NCBI GenBank assembly: GCA_023146255.1
Contig: JAGLCJ010000003.1
Coordinates: forward strand, 62,001-126,000
From: Alcanivoracaceae bacterium
Lineage (GTDB): Bacteria > Pseudomonadota > Gammaproteobacteria > Pseudomonadales > Alcanivoracaceae
Direction of reading: 5' to 3'
DNA length: 64,000 bases
The notes beneath the pieces were generated by a model, which had not been told where the DNA came from, did not search any database, and saw only the letters and a list, made by a program, of their open reading frames with translations. The position numbers and the translations under genes are program-made. Positions 53,512 to 64,000 of this stretch are shown here, in pieces (positions within the stretch are counted from its first letter, which is position 1; each line of letters opens with the position of its first letter).

Positions 53512-54366
53512 TCAGGTTCGCGCCTCGATCACCCGGACAAACGGGTTGCCGCGGCTTTGTGGAATGGGCAGCTGCTGATAGAAATCCTTCGGGTTGTGCA
53601 CGGTGACGCTGGCAAAGCCAAGCTCACTGAAGTGCGATGAGGTTTCCTGATCGCTGCCGAAGTGGAAACTGACCTGACTGCGCGACGCTGCACCAAGCAT
53701 GCCGCCGAGGGTTTTCATGGTGCGATGGAAGGGATGATCGTGAAACAGCGGATAGTTGTCGGTCAGGTAGGTGCCGCCAGCATATCCGGCCAGCATCTCC
53801 TGCAGCCGTTGCCAGAATGGACTGATGCTTTCCAGCGAGAAGTAATTCACCAACCCTTCGGTAATGACCAGCAGCGGCTGGCTACGGTCAAAACACTTGT
53901 CGGCGATGGTTTCCATCGCGTCGACACCATCGCTGGAAAAGATATTTAGCGGTACCACCCTGTGCATATCGTTCAGGCATTGCTGCGCAGATAGCAGGCG
54001 GTGTTTGCGGGCTGCCATGTCCGGTAGATCGGCTTCGACATATTTCAGATCCGGGTACTGCTGGCGGAAACGGTAACCACGTGGTGAAAGTCCGCAGGCA
54101 ATCTCCAGTACTTGCCGGACGCCACGCTGCTCAATGGCATCACGGACCAGATGATCGATCAGATGATGGCGTTGCAGCAGAAAGGTGCGGATATTGCCGC
54201 CGGCAAGCTTGCCACCGACATACTCGAATGGCGCCAGTGCATGATAGAACACGCTGCCGCGGCGGGTATGGAAGGCCGGTGCTGAAAGCCCATTGGCATA
54301 CCAGACGTGGCCGGTATAGAGCGCGGTGAAACTGATTGATGAGGTATCGGGGCTGCGAGCGGACAT
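53512..54366 (-). CDS. Class I SAM methyltransferase, leucine carboxyl methyltransferase-like
   Basis: A 284-residue protein of the LCMT/PF04072 type. The SAM motif is VLEIACGLSPRGYRF, followed by YVEADLPDMAARK and LLVITEGLVNYF, a pattern seen in this family. The substrate is not known; bacterial members are often called S-adenosylmethionine-dependent O-methyltransferases for polyketide or fatty acyl groups. The ATG at 54366 is used; the longer frame to 54462 has no supporting ribosome site. No clear partner gene. Confidence 0.78.
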   Translation of the reverse strand: MSARSPDTSSISFTALYTGHVWYANGLSAPAFHTRRGSVFYHALAPFEYVGGKLAGGNIRTFLLQRHHLIDHLVRDAIEQRGVRQVLEIACGLSPRGYRFRQQYPDLKYVEADLPDMAARKHRLLSAQQCLNDMHRVVPLNIFSSDGVDAMETIADKCFDRSQPLLVITEGLVNYFSLESISPFWQRLQEMLAGYAGGTYLTDNYPLFHDHPFHRTMKTLGGMLGAASRSQVSFHFGSDQETSSHFSELGFASVTVHNPKDFYQQLPIPQSRGNPFVRVIEART

Positions 54367-54464
54367 AGTGAGCTGATCTCTGAAATCGGGTGTGGTTGTG
54401 ACAAAACCGGGATCAGGATGATGCGGCCAGTGCGGGGCGCCGGCCGGGTCCCGTCGGGCCAAAA

Positions 54465-55295
54465 TTATTCGTTGGAACCAGCGCCTGAGTTGTCGCGCTG
54501 AGCGCGCAGTTCAAGCAGAATGCGTCGGGCATCAACATCAGCCTCAGCCTGCACTGCAGCGTCGAACTCGGCATCACTGCTGTTTTCGGCAATGGCGCGC
54601 AGGGCATCCATATCGAATTCCGGCATCGGGTCATCGCTGGGAATATCCTGTACCGACTGCATTGCCTCGCGTAATTCATACAGGGCGCTCAGCAGTTCAG
54701 GGTCGTCGACCTCGGCAATGGCTTTCTGGAACTCTTCATCGGAGCCTTCGCCGGCGATGGCAAAAAGTTGCTCCATACTGGCTTGCTGAACCGGGCTTAA
54801 TGGTGCTGGTCCGGTCGGCCAGAAAATAAATCCGGCAGCAACCACCAGTGCAGCGCCAGCGCCCGCTGCCAGCGGCCACCAGGCACGACGGGGCGGGGCA
54901 GGGAAGTCCGGTTCGGCATCGGCGCTATTTTCATCCGCATGTCCCGGCTCCTGCGCCAGCGGTGCTTCATTGGAGAAGGACTGCATCACGGTCTGAAAGC
55001 TGAGGTCCTGATCCGAGCTTGGCATGCTGGGGAAATCAGCAAAATCGGCGAGATCCTCGTCTGCGCCCGGAAGAGGCGGATCGACTTCGACCTCGGCGCC
55101 AGCTTTTTCCAGCGCGGCGAGATATTTGCGAGCACCAGCTTCATCAAGACTTTTTTTAATCGTGACCGGGCTGCCGTTGAACAGTTTGTCGAGTCGTTCA
55201 CTGTCTTCGATGCGGAACAACTTTCCCAGCTGCTCGCGCACTGACTCGGCCTCATGGCCGTCACGCACCTTGCCGTGAAAAACGATCCTGTACAT
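54465..55295 (-). CDS. Hypothetical protein with one membrane helix
   Basis: A 276-residue protein of no recognised family. Residues 1-72 form a compact alpha/beta unit (YRIVFHGKVRDGHEAESV, then SPVTIKKSLDEAGARKYLAAL), which recalls a small domain found in several membrane proteins. An acidic linker follows to about residue 133, then one helix (AAGAGAALVVAAGFIFWP) and an acidic helical C-terminal part with repeated EFQKAI/EFDAAV-like blocks. Topology would put the first domain in the cytoplasm and the tail outside. It lies downstream of holA. Function unknown. Confidence 0.7.
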   Translation of the reverse strand: MYRIVFHGKVRDGHEAESVREQLGKLFRIEDSERLDKLFNGSPVTIKKSLDEAGARKYLAALEKAGAEVEVDPPLPGADEDLADFADFPSMPSSDQDLSFQTVMQSFSNEAPLAQEPGHADENSADAEPDFPAPPRRAWWPLAAGAGAALVVAAGFIFWPTGPAPLSPVQQASMEQLFAIAGEGSDEEFQKAIAEVDDPELLSALYELREAMQSVQDIPSDDPMPEFDMDALRAIAENSSDAEFDAAVQAEADVDARRILLELRAQRDNSGAGSNE

Positions 55296-55365
55296 GGCCA
55301 GCTCCCTGTTCAGTACTTGTTCGGGGTGACGTTACCACAGTTACCCGGGCCGCGAGCAGCCTGAG

Positions 55366-56370
55366 TTACAGCTGCTCGAAGATCGCCGGCAGTGGTTGGC
55401 CGGCCAGTTTCAGGGTCAGTGCAGTATTGCCGCTGGCGGCATCGCCGGGGCGCATACCCTTGATGGTCTGGTCGACCCGGGCCGCCAGTGCCAGGGCAGC
55501 CCCGATCGCTGGCAGGCCAAGACGGATCGCGTGGCGCTCCGCTTCAACGGCCTTCTGCTGCGGCAGGCGCTGGCTACTGCCGTGGCCACTGACAAAGGCC
55601 TCGAAGATGCGCGCTTCCCGGGCCAGTGCCCAGAGAATCTGTACCTCATCGGTACCTTCGGCACGCAAGCCATCAAGAATGCGAAGGGCTCGGGCTGGAT
55701 CACGGCTGAGAGCGTCGGTCAGATCAAAAATACTGTGACGGCTGCAGTCGCCAACGCTCTGCTGGATTTCGTTGACGCCTATCGGCTGATCCGGAAATAA
55801 CAGCGCCAGCTTGTCGATCTCCTGAGCGCAGGCCAGTGCATTGCCCTCGCTGAGCTCGCTGAGCAGGGTCACGGCGTCGCTCTGGATCTGCACACCTTTC
55901 AGCTGGCAGCGCTGCTCAATCCAGCGCGGCAGACGGCTGGCATCAATAGGCCAGATATCAATCACGGCGCCGACTGCGTCCACCGCACTGACCCACTTGC
56001 TGCCGACATCGCGCCGCCGGTCGAGTTTGCTGGCGCTGATCAGCAGCAGAATGTCCGGCGGCGGATTATCAAGCAGCCTGCAGAGCACCGCAGAGCCTTC
56101 CTTGTCGGGGCGTTTTTCACCGAGCCGCAGTTCGAGCAATTTGCGGCCACCGAACAGACCCATGCTTTGCGCTTCGTTGAGCACTTCGTGCCAGTCAAAG
56201 CGGTCTGCTACGGTAAATGTCTGGCGATCCTCGAAACCGGCGGTGCGGGCCTGCTGGCGAATCAGGTCGGCACATTCACCGAGCTGAAAGGGCTCGTCGC
56301 CCGCCACCAGATAGGCCGGCAACAGCGATTGCCCGAGGTGTTTGCCCAGTTGCTCGGCGCGCAGCTGCAT
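55366..56370 (-). CDS. holA: DNA polymerase III subunit delta
   Basis: A 334-residue clamp-loader subunit. Typical marks are LPAYLVAGDEPFQLGECADLIRQ at the start, SKLDRRRDVGSKW, and the C-terminal LKLAGQPLPAIFEQL. HolA opens the beta sliding clamp. It lies three bases after lptE, in the common leuS-lptE-holA order. Confidence 0.94.
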   Translation of the reverse strand: MQLRAEQLGKHLGQSLLPAYLVAGDEPFQLGECADLIRQQARTAGFEDRQTFTVADRFDWHEVLNEAQSMGLFGGRKLLELRLGEKRPDKEGSAVLCRLLDNPPPDILLLISASKLDRRRDVGSKWVSAVDAVGAVIDIWPIDASRLPRWIEQRCQLKGVQIQSDAVTLLSELSEGNALACAQEIDKLALLFPDQPIGVNEIQQSVGDCSRHSIFDLTDALSRDPARALRILDGLRAEGTDEVQILWALAREARIFEAFVSGHGSSQRLPQQKAVEAERHAIRLGLPAIGAALALAARVDQTIKGMRPGDAASGNTALTLKLAGQPLPAIFEQL

Positions 56371-56373
56371 GGC

Positions 56374-56870
56374 TCAGGGCGCCTCATCTTCTTCGATGGG
56401 TTTCAGTTGCCGGCTTTCGGCGTCGAGTTGCTGCATCAACACCTCCGCAGCGTCACGGCGCATCATCTCCCGGGTCAGCCGGTCTTCGTCACTGGTGGCC
56501 AGCGCGTTGGTCGGGTCGACCTGGTATACCCGGGTCAGCAGCACTTCCCGCTTCGGTGTCAGTGGCGGGCCAGCCGGATCGAGCAACTGCCATTGAATGG
56601 TGTAGCGCAGTTCGACGCCGGCAGAGCGGCCCTGATTATCCACTACCAGAGTGCGTTTCCACCAACGTTCCCGACTGAGCTGGAGAATGATCGGTGCGCT
56701 GTCGGACACCAGCACATCGCGTTTCAGTAATGCGGCTTCAATATCGTAGCGGGTGCGTGCTTCGGCGCCGCGTAGCGACACCACATCGAACCGCAACGGC
56801 TCACTTTGGCCGCGCCACTGCCAGCCACAGGCTGACAGTGTGATGCAAAGGAGCAAAACCAGAATACGCA

Positions 56871-56871
<1 letters not shown>
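56374..56871 (-). CDS. lptE: LPS-assembly lipoprotein LptE
   Basis: A 165-residue lipoprotein with lipobox LSAC, Cys15. The body has the LptE layout (CGWQWRGQ at the start, ELRYTIQWQLLD in the middle, REMMRRDAAEVLMQQL at the end). It plugs LptD in the outer membrane for LPS export. Its start overlaps the leuS stop by one base. Confidence 0.92.
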
Positions 56872-60131
<3,260 letters not shown>

Positions 60132-60138
60132 GGTCCGT

Positions 60139-61224
60139 TCACAGCGCCCGCTCAATGGTCCAGACCAGTCCGGTCACCAGAATGCCGGTGCAGGCCAGCG
60201 GTACCATCCACAACTGCCAGGCCGGGCGCACGGCAAGTCGCCACAGCAATGGCAGCAGCACCAGCACCACAGACAACTGCGCCAGCTCCAGGCCAACGTT
60301 AAAGCTGATCAGCTCCAGTAGCGGCACCCCGCTGTCGCCAAGCAGATCACCCAGTACGCTGGCGAAGCCAAAGCCGTGAATCAGTCCGAACATCAATGCC
60401 AGCCGGTGGATATGCTGGCCCATGAACGGGTACAGAACATTCAGCGCGGCGATACTGACCGACAGTGCAATCAGCGCTTCGACCAGACGAAGTGGCGGTT
60501 GCCACCAGCCCAGCGCGGCAACCATCAGGGTCAGTGAATGACCGACGGTAAAGGCCGTGACGATCCAGGCCAGATCACGCATCAGTTCAGGCAGCGGCGC
60601 TCGCTCGCGTTGTCCGCCAAAGCCGATTGCAGCGAGTATCAGCGTTAGCAGGAACAGCATGTGATCATAGCCAAACCACAGGTGCAGCATGCCCTGCCAG
60701 AGAAAGCTGTAGATCCTTGAGAAAGTGCTGCCGTCACCGATGGAGAGATCAAGTCGGGGCTGATTTGCACCCAATAGGGTGAGCCGTTGTTGGCTGCCAT
60801 CAGAAATGCTCACCAGCGCCTTGTGCAGCGAATCCCTGTCGCTTAGCAGCCGATAATCAAGCTGATCCGGTATGCAGTCAGGTGTTACTGAAAAGGCGGC
60901 ATAGTTTTCATCAAGGTGGGAAGTGAGCCCGAGCAGTTGAATCTGCAGCAAACAGTCCCCTCCGTCATTACTCAGCGTAACGGCGGAATCAAGCGACGAT
61001 TCGAGCTTCTCTGAGGCATCACTGATTTCTCGCCACAGAATTTTTCGATCAGCATTGCTGTCGAGCAGTGCCAGATGTTGCAAGTCAACAATCGCCACAT
61101 CCAGTCGGCCATAACTGTCATCCATATTCCAGTACAGAAATGCGGTGCTGGCGTTGTGCGCAAATGCGAAGTTGCATAAAAGCAGCAGAGGAACAACAAG
61201 ATATCTTGCTTTTCTGCCGATCAT
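60139..61224 (-). CDS. HupE/UreJ family membrane protein with N-terminal extracytoplasmic domain
   Basis: A 361-residue protein. A signal peptide (LVVPLLLLCNFAFA) is followed by a periplasmic domain to about residue 168 with a Cys pair (C91, C117) able to form a disulfide. The C-terminal half has about six helices with the HupE/UreJ signature HLWFGYDHMLFLLTL (H181, D187, H188), GHSLTL and LIHGFGFA. HupE/UreJ proteins take up Ni2+ for hydrogenase or urease, but no such enzyme is in view. The metal-type motif makes a transport or metal-handling role likely but unproven. It is one base after the TPR gene and last in the DUF4331 module. Confidence 0.88.
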   Translation of the reverse strand: MIGRKARYLVVPLLLLCNFAFAHNASTAFLYWNMDDSYGRLDVAIVDLQHLALLDSNADRKILWREISDASEKLESSLDSAVTLSNDGGDCLLQIQLLGLTSHLDENYAAFSVTPDCIPDQLDYRLLSDRDSLHKALVSISDGSQQRLTLLGANQPRLDLSIGDGSTFSRIYSFLWQGMLHLWFGYDHMLFLLTLILAAIGFGGQRERAPLPELMRDLAWIVTAFTVGHSLTLMVAALGWWQPPLRLVEALIALSVSIAALNVLYPFMGQHIHRLALMFGLIHGFGFASVLGDLLGDSGVPLLELISFNVGLELAQLSVVLVLLPLLWRLAVRPAWQLWMVPLACTGILVTGLVWTIERAL

Positions 61225-61225
61225 C

Positions 61226-62341
61226 TCATTTCTCCGTCATGGCACGGAGTGCCTGTTCTGCCCGGGCCAGCAGGGCGGCATCCTCAGGGCGGCGTTGCTG
61301 TTGCCAATTGCGTCTGGCCATTGTCAGGGCGGCGCTCGGATCAGATCGGACATCAAGAAGAAAAAGGGCGTATTCGTAGGCATGTAGCCAGTCGCCACGC
61401 CAGTCAGCCTGAGCGATGCGCTCGCTGATGGTATCGGCCAGATCTGTGGCGGCGGCCGGATCTGATAACTGCAATGCCTGTACCCGGGTGATCGCAATGG
61501 CATCGACATTATCGTGCCCGTCGCTGCACTGGAGTACGTCATCAACACGTCGCTGCTGGAGTAACCATTGGCAATAATGGCTTCGGCTGTACAGGTCGTC
61601 CGGGTCCAGTTTCAAAGCCAGTTGCCAGAGTCGGTCCGCCTGCTCCGGTCGCCGGTTCGCTTCCAGTTCAGCCAATGTCGATATTGCATACTGAAAGCCG
61701 ACGGCATCCTGGTTTCGAGTTGGCTGTGCAATGGCCTGTCGAAGATTGATCAGGGCGCTATCAGGATTGCCGGTGGCGGCCTGCCATTCCGCCATGCAGG
61801 CACTGGCCAGATGGCCGGGAGATAACTGCGAGAAGCGCTTGCAGTATTGCCCTGCATCTCCGTGCCTGCCCTGTGCCATGGCCACCGAGAATGCGCTGAA
61901 ATGCAGCTGCGGATCGTTTGGGGTCATGCTCATTGCTCGAAACAGCTCCACAGCAGCGCCGTCGAAATCGTGCAGTCTCTGCCGCACCGTAGCACTCAGC
62001 CACCAGTGCCGGGCCTGCCATTGCTGCTGATCGAGTTGATCAAGCATTCTCCGTGCTTCACCGAGAGGTCGAGGGCTGCCCTGTTGCCGAGACAAGTCCA
62101 GTTGTTGTTGTACCTTGATGGCCAGCGACTGTGCATCGATCGGGCCATTGGCCTGACTCTCGATACGGACAGAGTCACCCTGCAAAAGCAGGCTGTCGGG
62201 TTGCGGAACAAATACCTCCGGCGGCGTTGCTGCCAGCAGCTGCGTAGAGGTGCCAAGCAGTAACAGCAGGACACGTACGGCGGATGTCGCCGTACGTGCT
62301 GCGTAGTTGCGACGGAGATCAGCGTGCCAGTAATGGGTCAT
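61226..62341 (-). CDS. TPR repeat secreted protein of the DUF4331 module
   Basis: About 371 residues. After an N-terminal basic stretch a signal-like segment (AVRVLLLLLGTSTQLLAA) leads to a largely helical body with several TPR-like units, for example FDGAAVELFRAMSMTPND, NPDSALINLRQAIAQP and EQADRLWQLALKLDPDD. TPR arrays are protein-binding scaffolds, so this may be the periplasmic hub of the module. The start is uncertain: ATG 62341, ATG 62347, ATG 62356 and GTG 62365 are all in frame, none with a good ribosome site. All overlap the upstream lipoprotein gene by at least 23 bases, which implies coupling. Confidence 0.75.
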   Translation of the reverse strand: MTHYWHADLRRNYAARTATSAVRVLLLLLGTSTQLLAATPPEVFVPQPDSLLLQGDSVRIESQANGPIDAQSLAIKVQQQLDLSRQQGSPRPLGEARRMLDQLDQQQWQARHWWLSATVRQRLHDFDGAAVELFRAMSMTPNDPQLHFSAFSVAMAQGRHGDAGQYCKRFSQLSPGHLASACMAEWQAATGNPDSALINLRQAIAQPTRNQDAVGFQYAISTLAELEANRRPEQADRLWQLALKLDPDDLYSRSHYCQWLLQQRRVDDVLQCSDGHDNVDAIAITRVQALQLSDPAAATDLADTISERIAQADWRGDWLHAYEYALFLLDVRSDPSAALTMARRNWQQQRRPEDAALLARAEQALRAMTEK

Positions 62342-62552
62342 ATGCATTCGGGTCATCACTGTCACGATCTACCAGAATGAGCCTGTTGATCTCTACCGGA
62401 TCTGTCAGGTCGCTAGTGCGGTTGAATTGCTTGGTGACAAATCCGGTGAAGTTACGGATGTTGCCATTGTTGTCGCCGCCACCACAGCCAGTGAGCAGTA
62501 CCGGGGTCAGCGAGACTGCAACCGCGAGCAGAGCAGGTTGGATGATTTTCAT
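62319..62552 (-). CDS. Small lipoprotein of the DUF4331 module
   Basis: A 77-residue lipoprotein with signal peptide and lipobox LLTGC (Cys23), followed by a Gly/Asn stretch (GGGDNNGN) and a short body with DPVEINRLILVDRDSDDPNA. No family is recognised. It lies 13 bases after the DUF4331 gene with ATG at 62552 and an AGGAGCC site upstream (minus strand). Its 3' end overlaps the TPR gene. It may anchor partners at the outer membrane. Confidence 0.7.
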   Translation of the reverse strand: MKIIQPALLAVAVSLTPVLLTGCGGGDNNGNIRNFTGFVTKQFNRTSDLTDPVEINRLILVDRDSDDPNAYDPLLAR

Positions 62553-62565
62553 GGTCAGGCTCCTG

Positions 62566-64000
62566 TTACGGGGTGCTATTGGGTGAGCCTGCCAGCGGTG
62601 CTGTCAGGTACGGGAAGCTGTTATCGAAATCGAATTCGTCAACATAGGCTCCGTCAGTGAACGGCAGGTCCCGATTCGGAGCAGGGTCTTCACCCATGGC
62701 CGGTGCCGGAATCAGCGCCCCCATCACAACACGCAGGGCAATATCGACTACGTCGTCGCCTGGACGTCGGCCGTTCGGAAATCCGGCGTTATCGGCGCCG
62801 AGTGCACCGAGATTGTTCTGCATGCCCGGCGGAGTGATTGCCACGGCAGTGTTCAGGCGCAACATTTCCGAAGCGACTACACCCGACGGTTGGTTCAGGC
62901 CGTCAATCCCGGTCAGGAATCCGGCCACCAGATCGGTGCGCGGAAACAGGTTGGGTGCGACCGCGCCGGCTTCGCCAAACAGGATTTCCAGCAGTTCCGG
63001 TAGCGTCGGGTTAGTGACATAAGTGGCAAACTGACCGTCATTGCGCGGCTCGCTGGCGTTAAAGCGATCCTTGTCGCCTAGGCCGATGACCACTTCGTTT
63101 ACCAGCGGCATGCCGAGCCGTGATACCTGGGTCCAGGCACCGCCATGAATGCTGGCTCCCTTGCCGGTGGTCGACGGGCTTGGGTTCAGCACTCTGGCCT
63201 GCCGCATGCTGGCGGTGGTCCAGGCGCCGATCACAGTTTCGCCGCTTCCAGTCAAGCAACTGGCTGGCACTTCCAGCGCAATGCTGGTGACATTTTTATC
63301 GGCCAGATCGTCATCTTCATCAGCAACGCCGCCGAGTGGATTGGTATTTACCAGATCGAAAATCTCACCAAGGTTTACCGCAAATCCCTCTCGGCGTTGA
63401 CCAACGAAAACGCGACCACTGTCGCATCCCGGAATGGCGACGTCATAGATGTGATCGGCTGCATAAGCCGGATAATCGGAGATGGATTTGTTGCCGATGT
63501 TATCCAGTGGTTTTCGAAAAGAGAGATTGCCGTCGGCGCTATTGCTCACGCTGCTTGCCACTCCCTGTCGCCGGTCACCGCGGACCATGGCAATGCTGTA
63601 CTGCTGGCGTACGTTGACTGCGCCGGTATCGCCACTGTTGGGACCAATGCCGCCAATATTTTTCAGCGGAACAGCAACATCAACCCCGTTTACCGGAATT
63701 TTCAGGTCAGCGAATACATCAGAAAACCTGAAGCTGAAGGTGATGTCCTCCACCGCGTCGCCGTTGTTGTCGATGTGAATCTCATAGAGCGCATTTGGGT
63801 CAAGGTCAAAGTAGTTCGGGCCGCCATAGGCGTCCTGCAGGGGAAGATAGTTGGCAATCAGCGTGACATAGGCTTCCCGGCCGGCTTCGTAGCTGCGAAA
63901 AAAATAAAAGTCGGATGCGTCCACTTTCGGCATATGGGTGATGTTCGGTGCTTCCCGATGGCTGGAAGCATGGCCGATAGAGCCGGTACAGGCTGCCGCG
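62566..64000 (-). CDS. DUF4331 domain-containing protein (5' end outside the window)
   Basis: At least 477 residues; the frame stays open to the window edge, so the true start is to the right of 64000. Reading inward from the edge, the sequence passes through GHASSHREAP and ITHMPKVDASDFYFF, the hallmark opening of DUF4331 proteins, so the ATG at 63933 is internal. The family is secreted; a Cys near the very edge (ACTGS) could be lipidated or end a signal peptide. The Asp- and Gly-rich loops (DNNGDAVEDITFSF, GGVADEDDDLAD) suggest calcium or metal binding. It leads the module lipoprotein-TPR-HupE/UreJ. No function is known to me. Confidence 0.88.
   Translation of the reverse strand, partial: AAACTGSIGHASSHREAPNITHMPKVDASDFYFFRSYEAGREAYVTLIANYLPLQDAYGGPNYFDLDPNALYEIHIDNNGDAVEDITFSFRFSDVFADLKIPVNGVDVAVPLKNIGGIGPNSGDTGAVNVRQQYSIAMVRGDRRQGVASSVSNSADGNLSFRKPLDNIGNKSISDYPAYAADHIYDVAIPGCDSGRVFVGQRREGFAVNLGEIFDLVNTNPLGGVADEDDDLADKNVTSIALEVPASCLTGSGETVIGAWTTASMRQARVLNPSPSTTGKGASIHGGAWTQVSRLGMPLVNEVVIGLGDKDRFNASEPRNDGQFATYVTNPTLPELLEILFGEAGAVAPNLFPRTDLVAGFLTGIDGLNQPSGVVASEMLRLNTAVAITPPGMQNNLGALGADNAGFPNGRRPGDDVVDIALRVVMGALIPAPAMGEDPAPNRDLPFTDGAYVDEFDFDNSFPYLTAPLAGSPNSTP

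Overview
The window looks like a chromosomal segment of a marine or oil-associated gammaproteobacterium of the Pseudomonadales/Alcanivorax type. GC content is high (roughly 60% by eye). The core order ispB | rplU-rpmA-obgE-proB | rpsT | murJ-ribF-ileS-lspA-fkpB-ispH | minor pilins-pilY1-pilE | fimT | thiO | pilR-pilS is the arrangement known from Pseudomonas and Alcanivorax. Accessory genes for fatty acids (a PF10118 metal-dependent hydrolase, 2,4-dienoyl-CoA reductase-like and ECI2-like enzymes, a desaturase, a phasin) fit a lipid- or hydrocarbon-using lifestyle. The genus is an inference. No rRNA, tRNA, CRISPR, phage or insertion sequence was recognised.

Region by region. 1-5.4 kb: a DUF4266 lipoprotein, a DUF3570 outer-membrane barrel and an ApbE flavin transferase, then a QseB/QseC-like two-component pair and a DUF2333 protein, all on the plus strand. 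5.4-8.2 kb: an ABC1-family kinase, a phasin and two small unknown genes, one with a strong sigma-54-type promoter match. 8.4-16.3 kb: a lipid-metabolism island with two regulators (AraC, TetR), two unusual SDR enzymes, the PF10118 hydrolase, HIT and CPXCG proteins, an enoyl-CoA isomerase-like enzyme, a sulfotransferase and a desaturase. 16.4-20.8 kb: a glycosyltransferase with a DUF2334 protein, then selW-like, DUF2238, a YajG-like lipoprotein and ispB on the minus strand. 20.8-32.4 kb: conserved housekeeping genes, with two large foldback repeats between proB and rpsT.

32.6-51.8 kb: type IV pilus genes. The fimU-pilV-pilW-pilX-pilY1 operon is present twice in tandem. Only the second PilY1 keeps the canonical DxSxS metal site in its von Willebrand A domain, and only the second operon is followed by pilE. 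fimT, thiO and the regulators pilR/pilS lie beyond on mixed strands. 51.9-60.1 kb: nadE, a methyltransferase, an unknown membrane protein, holA-lptE-leuS and a YdcF-like gene. LeuS has an AT-rich, roughly 34-residue enlargement in its editing domain. 60.1-64 kb: a minus-strand module running DUF4331 protein (cut by the window end), small lipoprotein, TPR protein, HupE/UreJ-type membrane protein. No role is known to me for it.

The best candidates for an undescribed system are the DUF4331/lipoprotein/TPR/HupE module at the right end and the DUF4266/DUF3570/ApbE/two-component module at the left end. Both look like envelope systems, possibly for metal or redox handling. Next come the paralogous pilus-tip operons and the 31-bp-arm foldback repeats.
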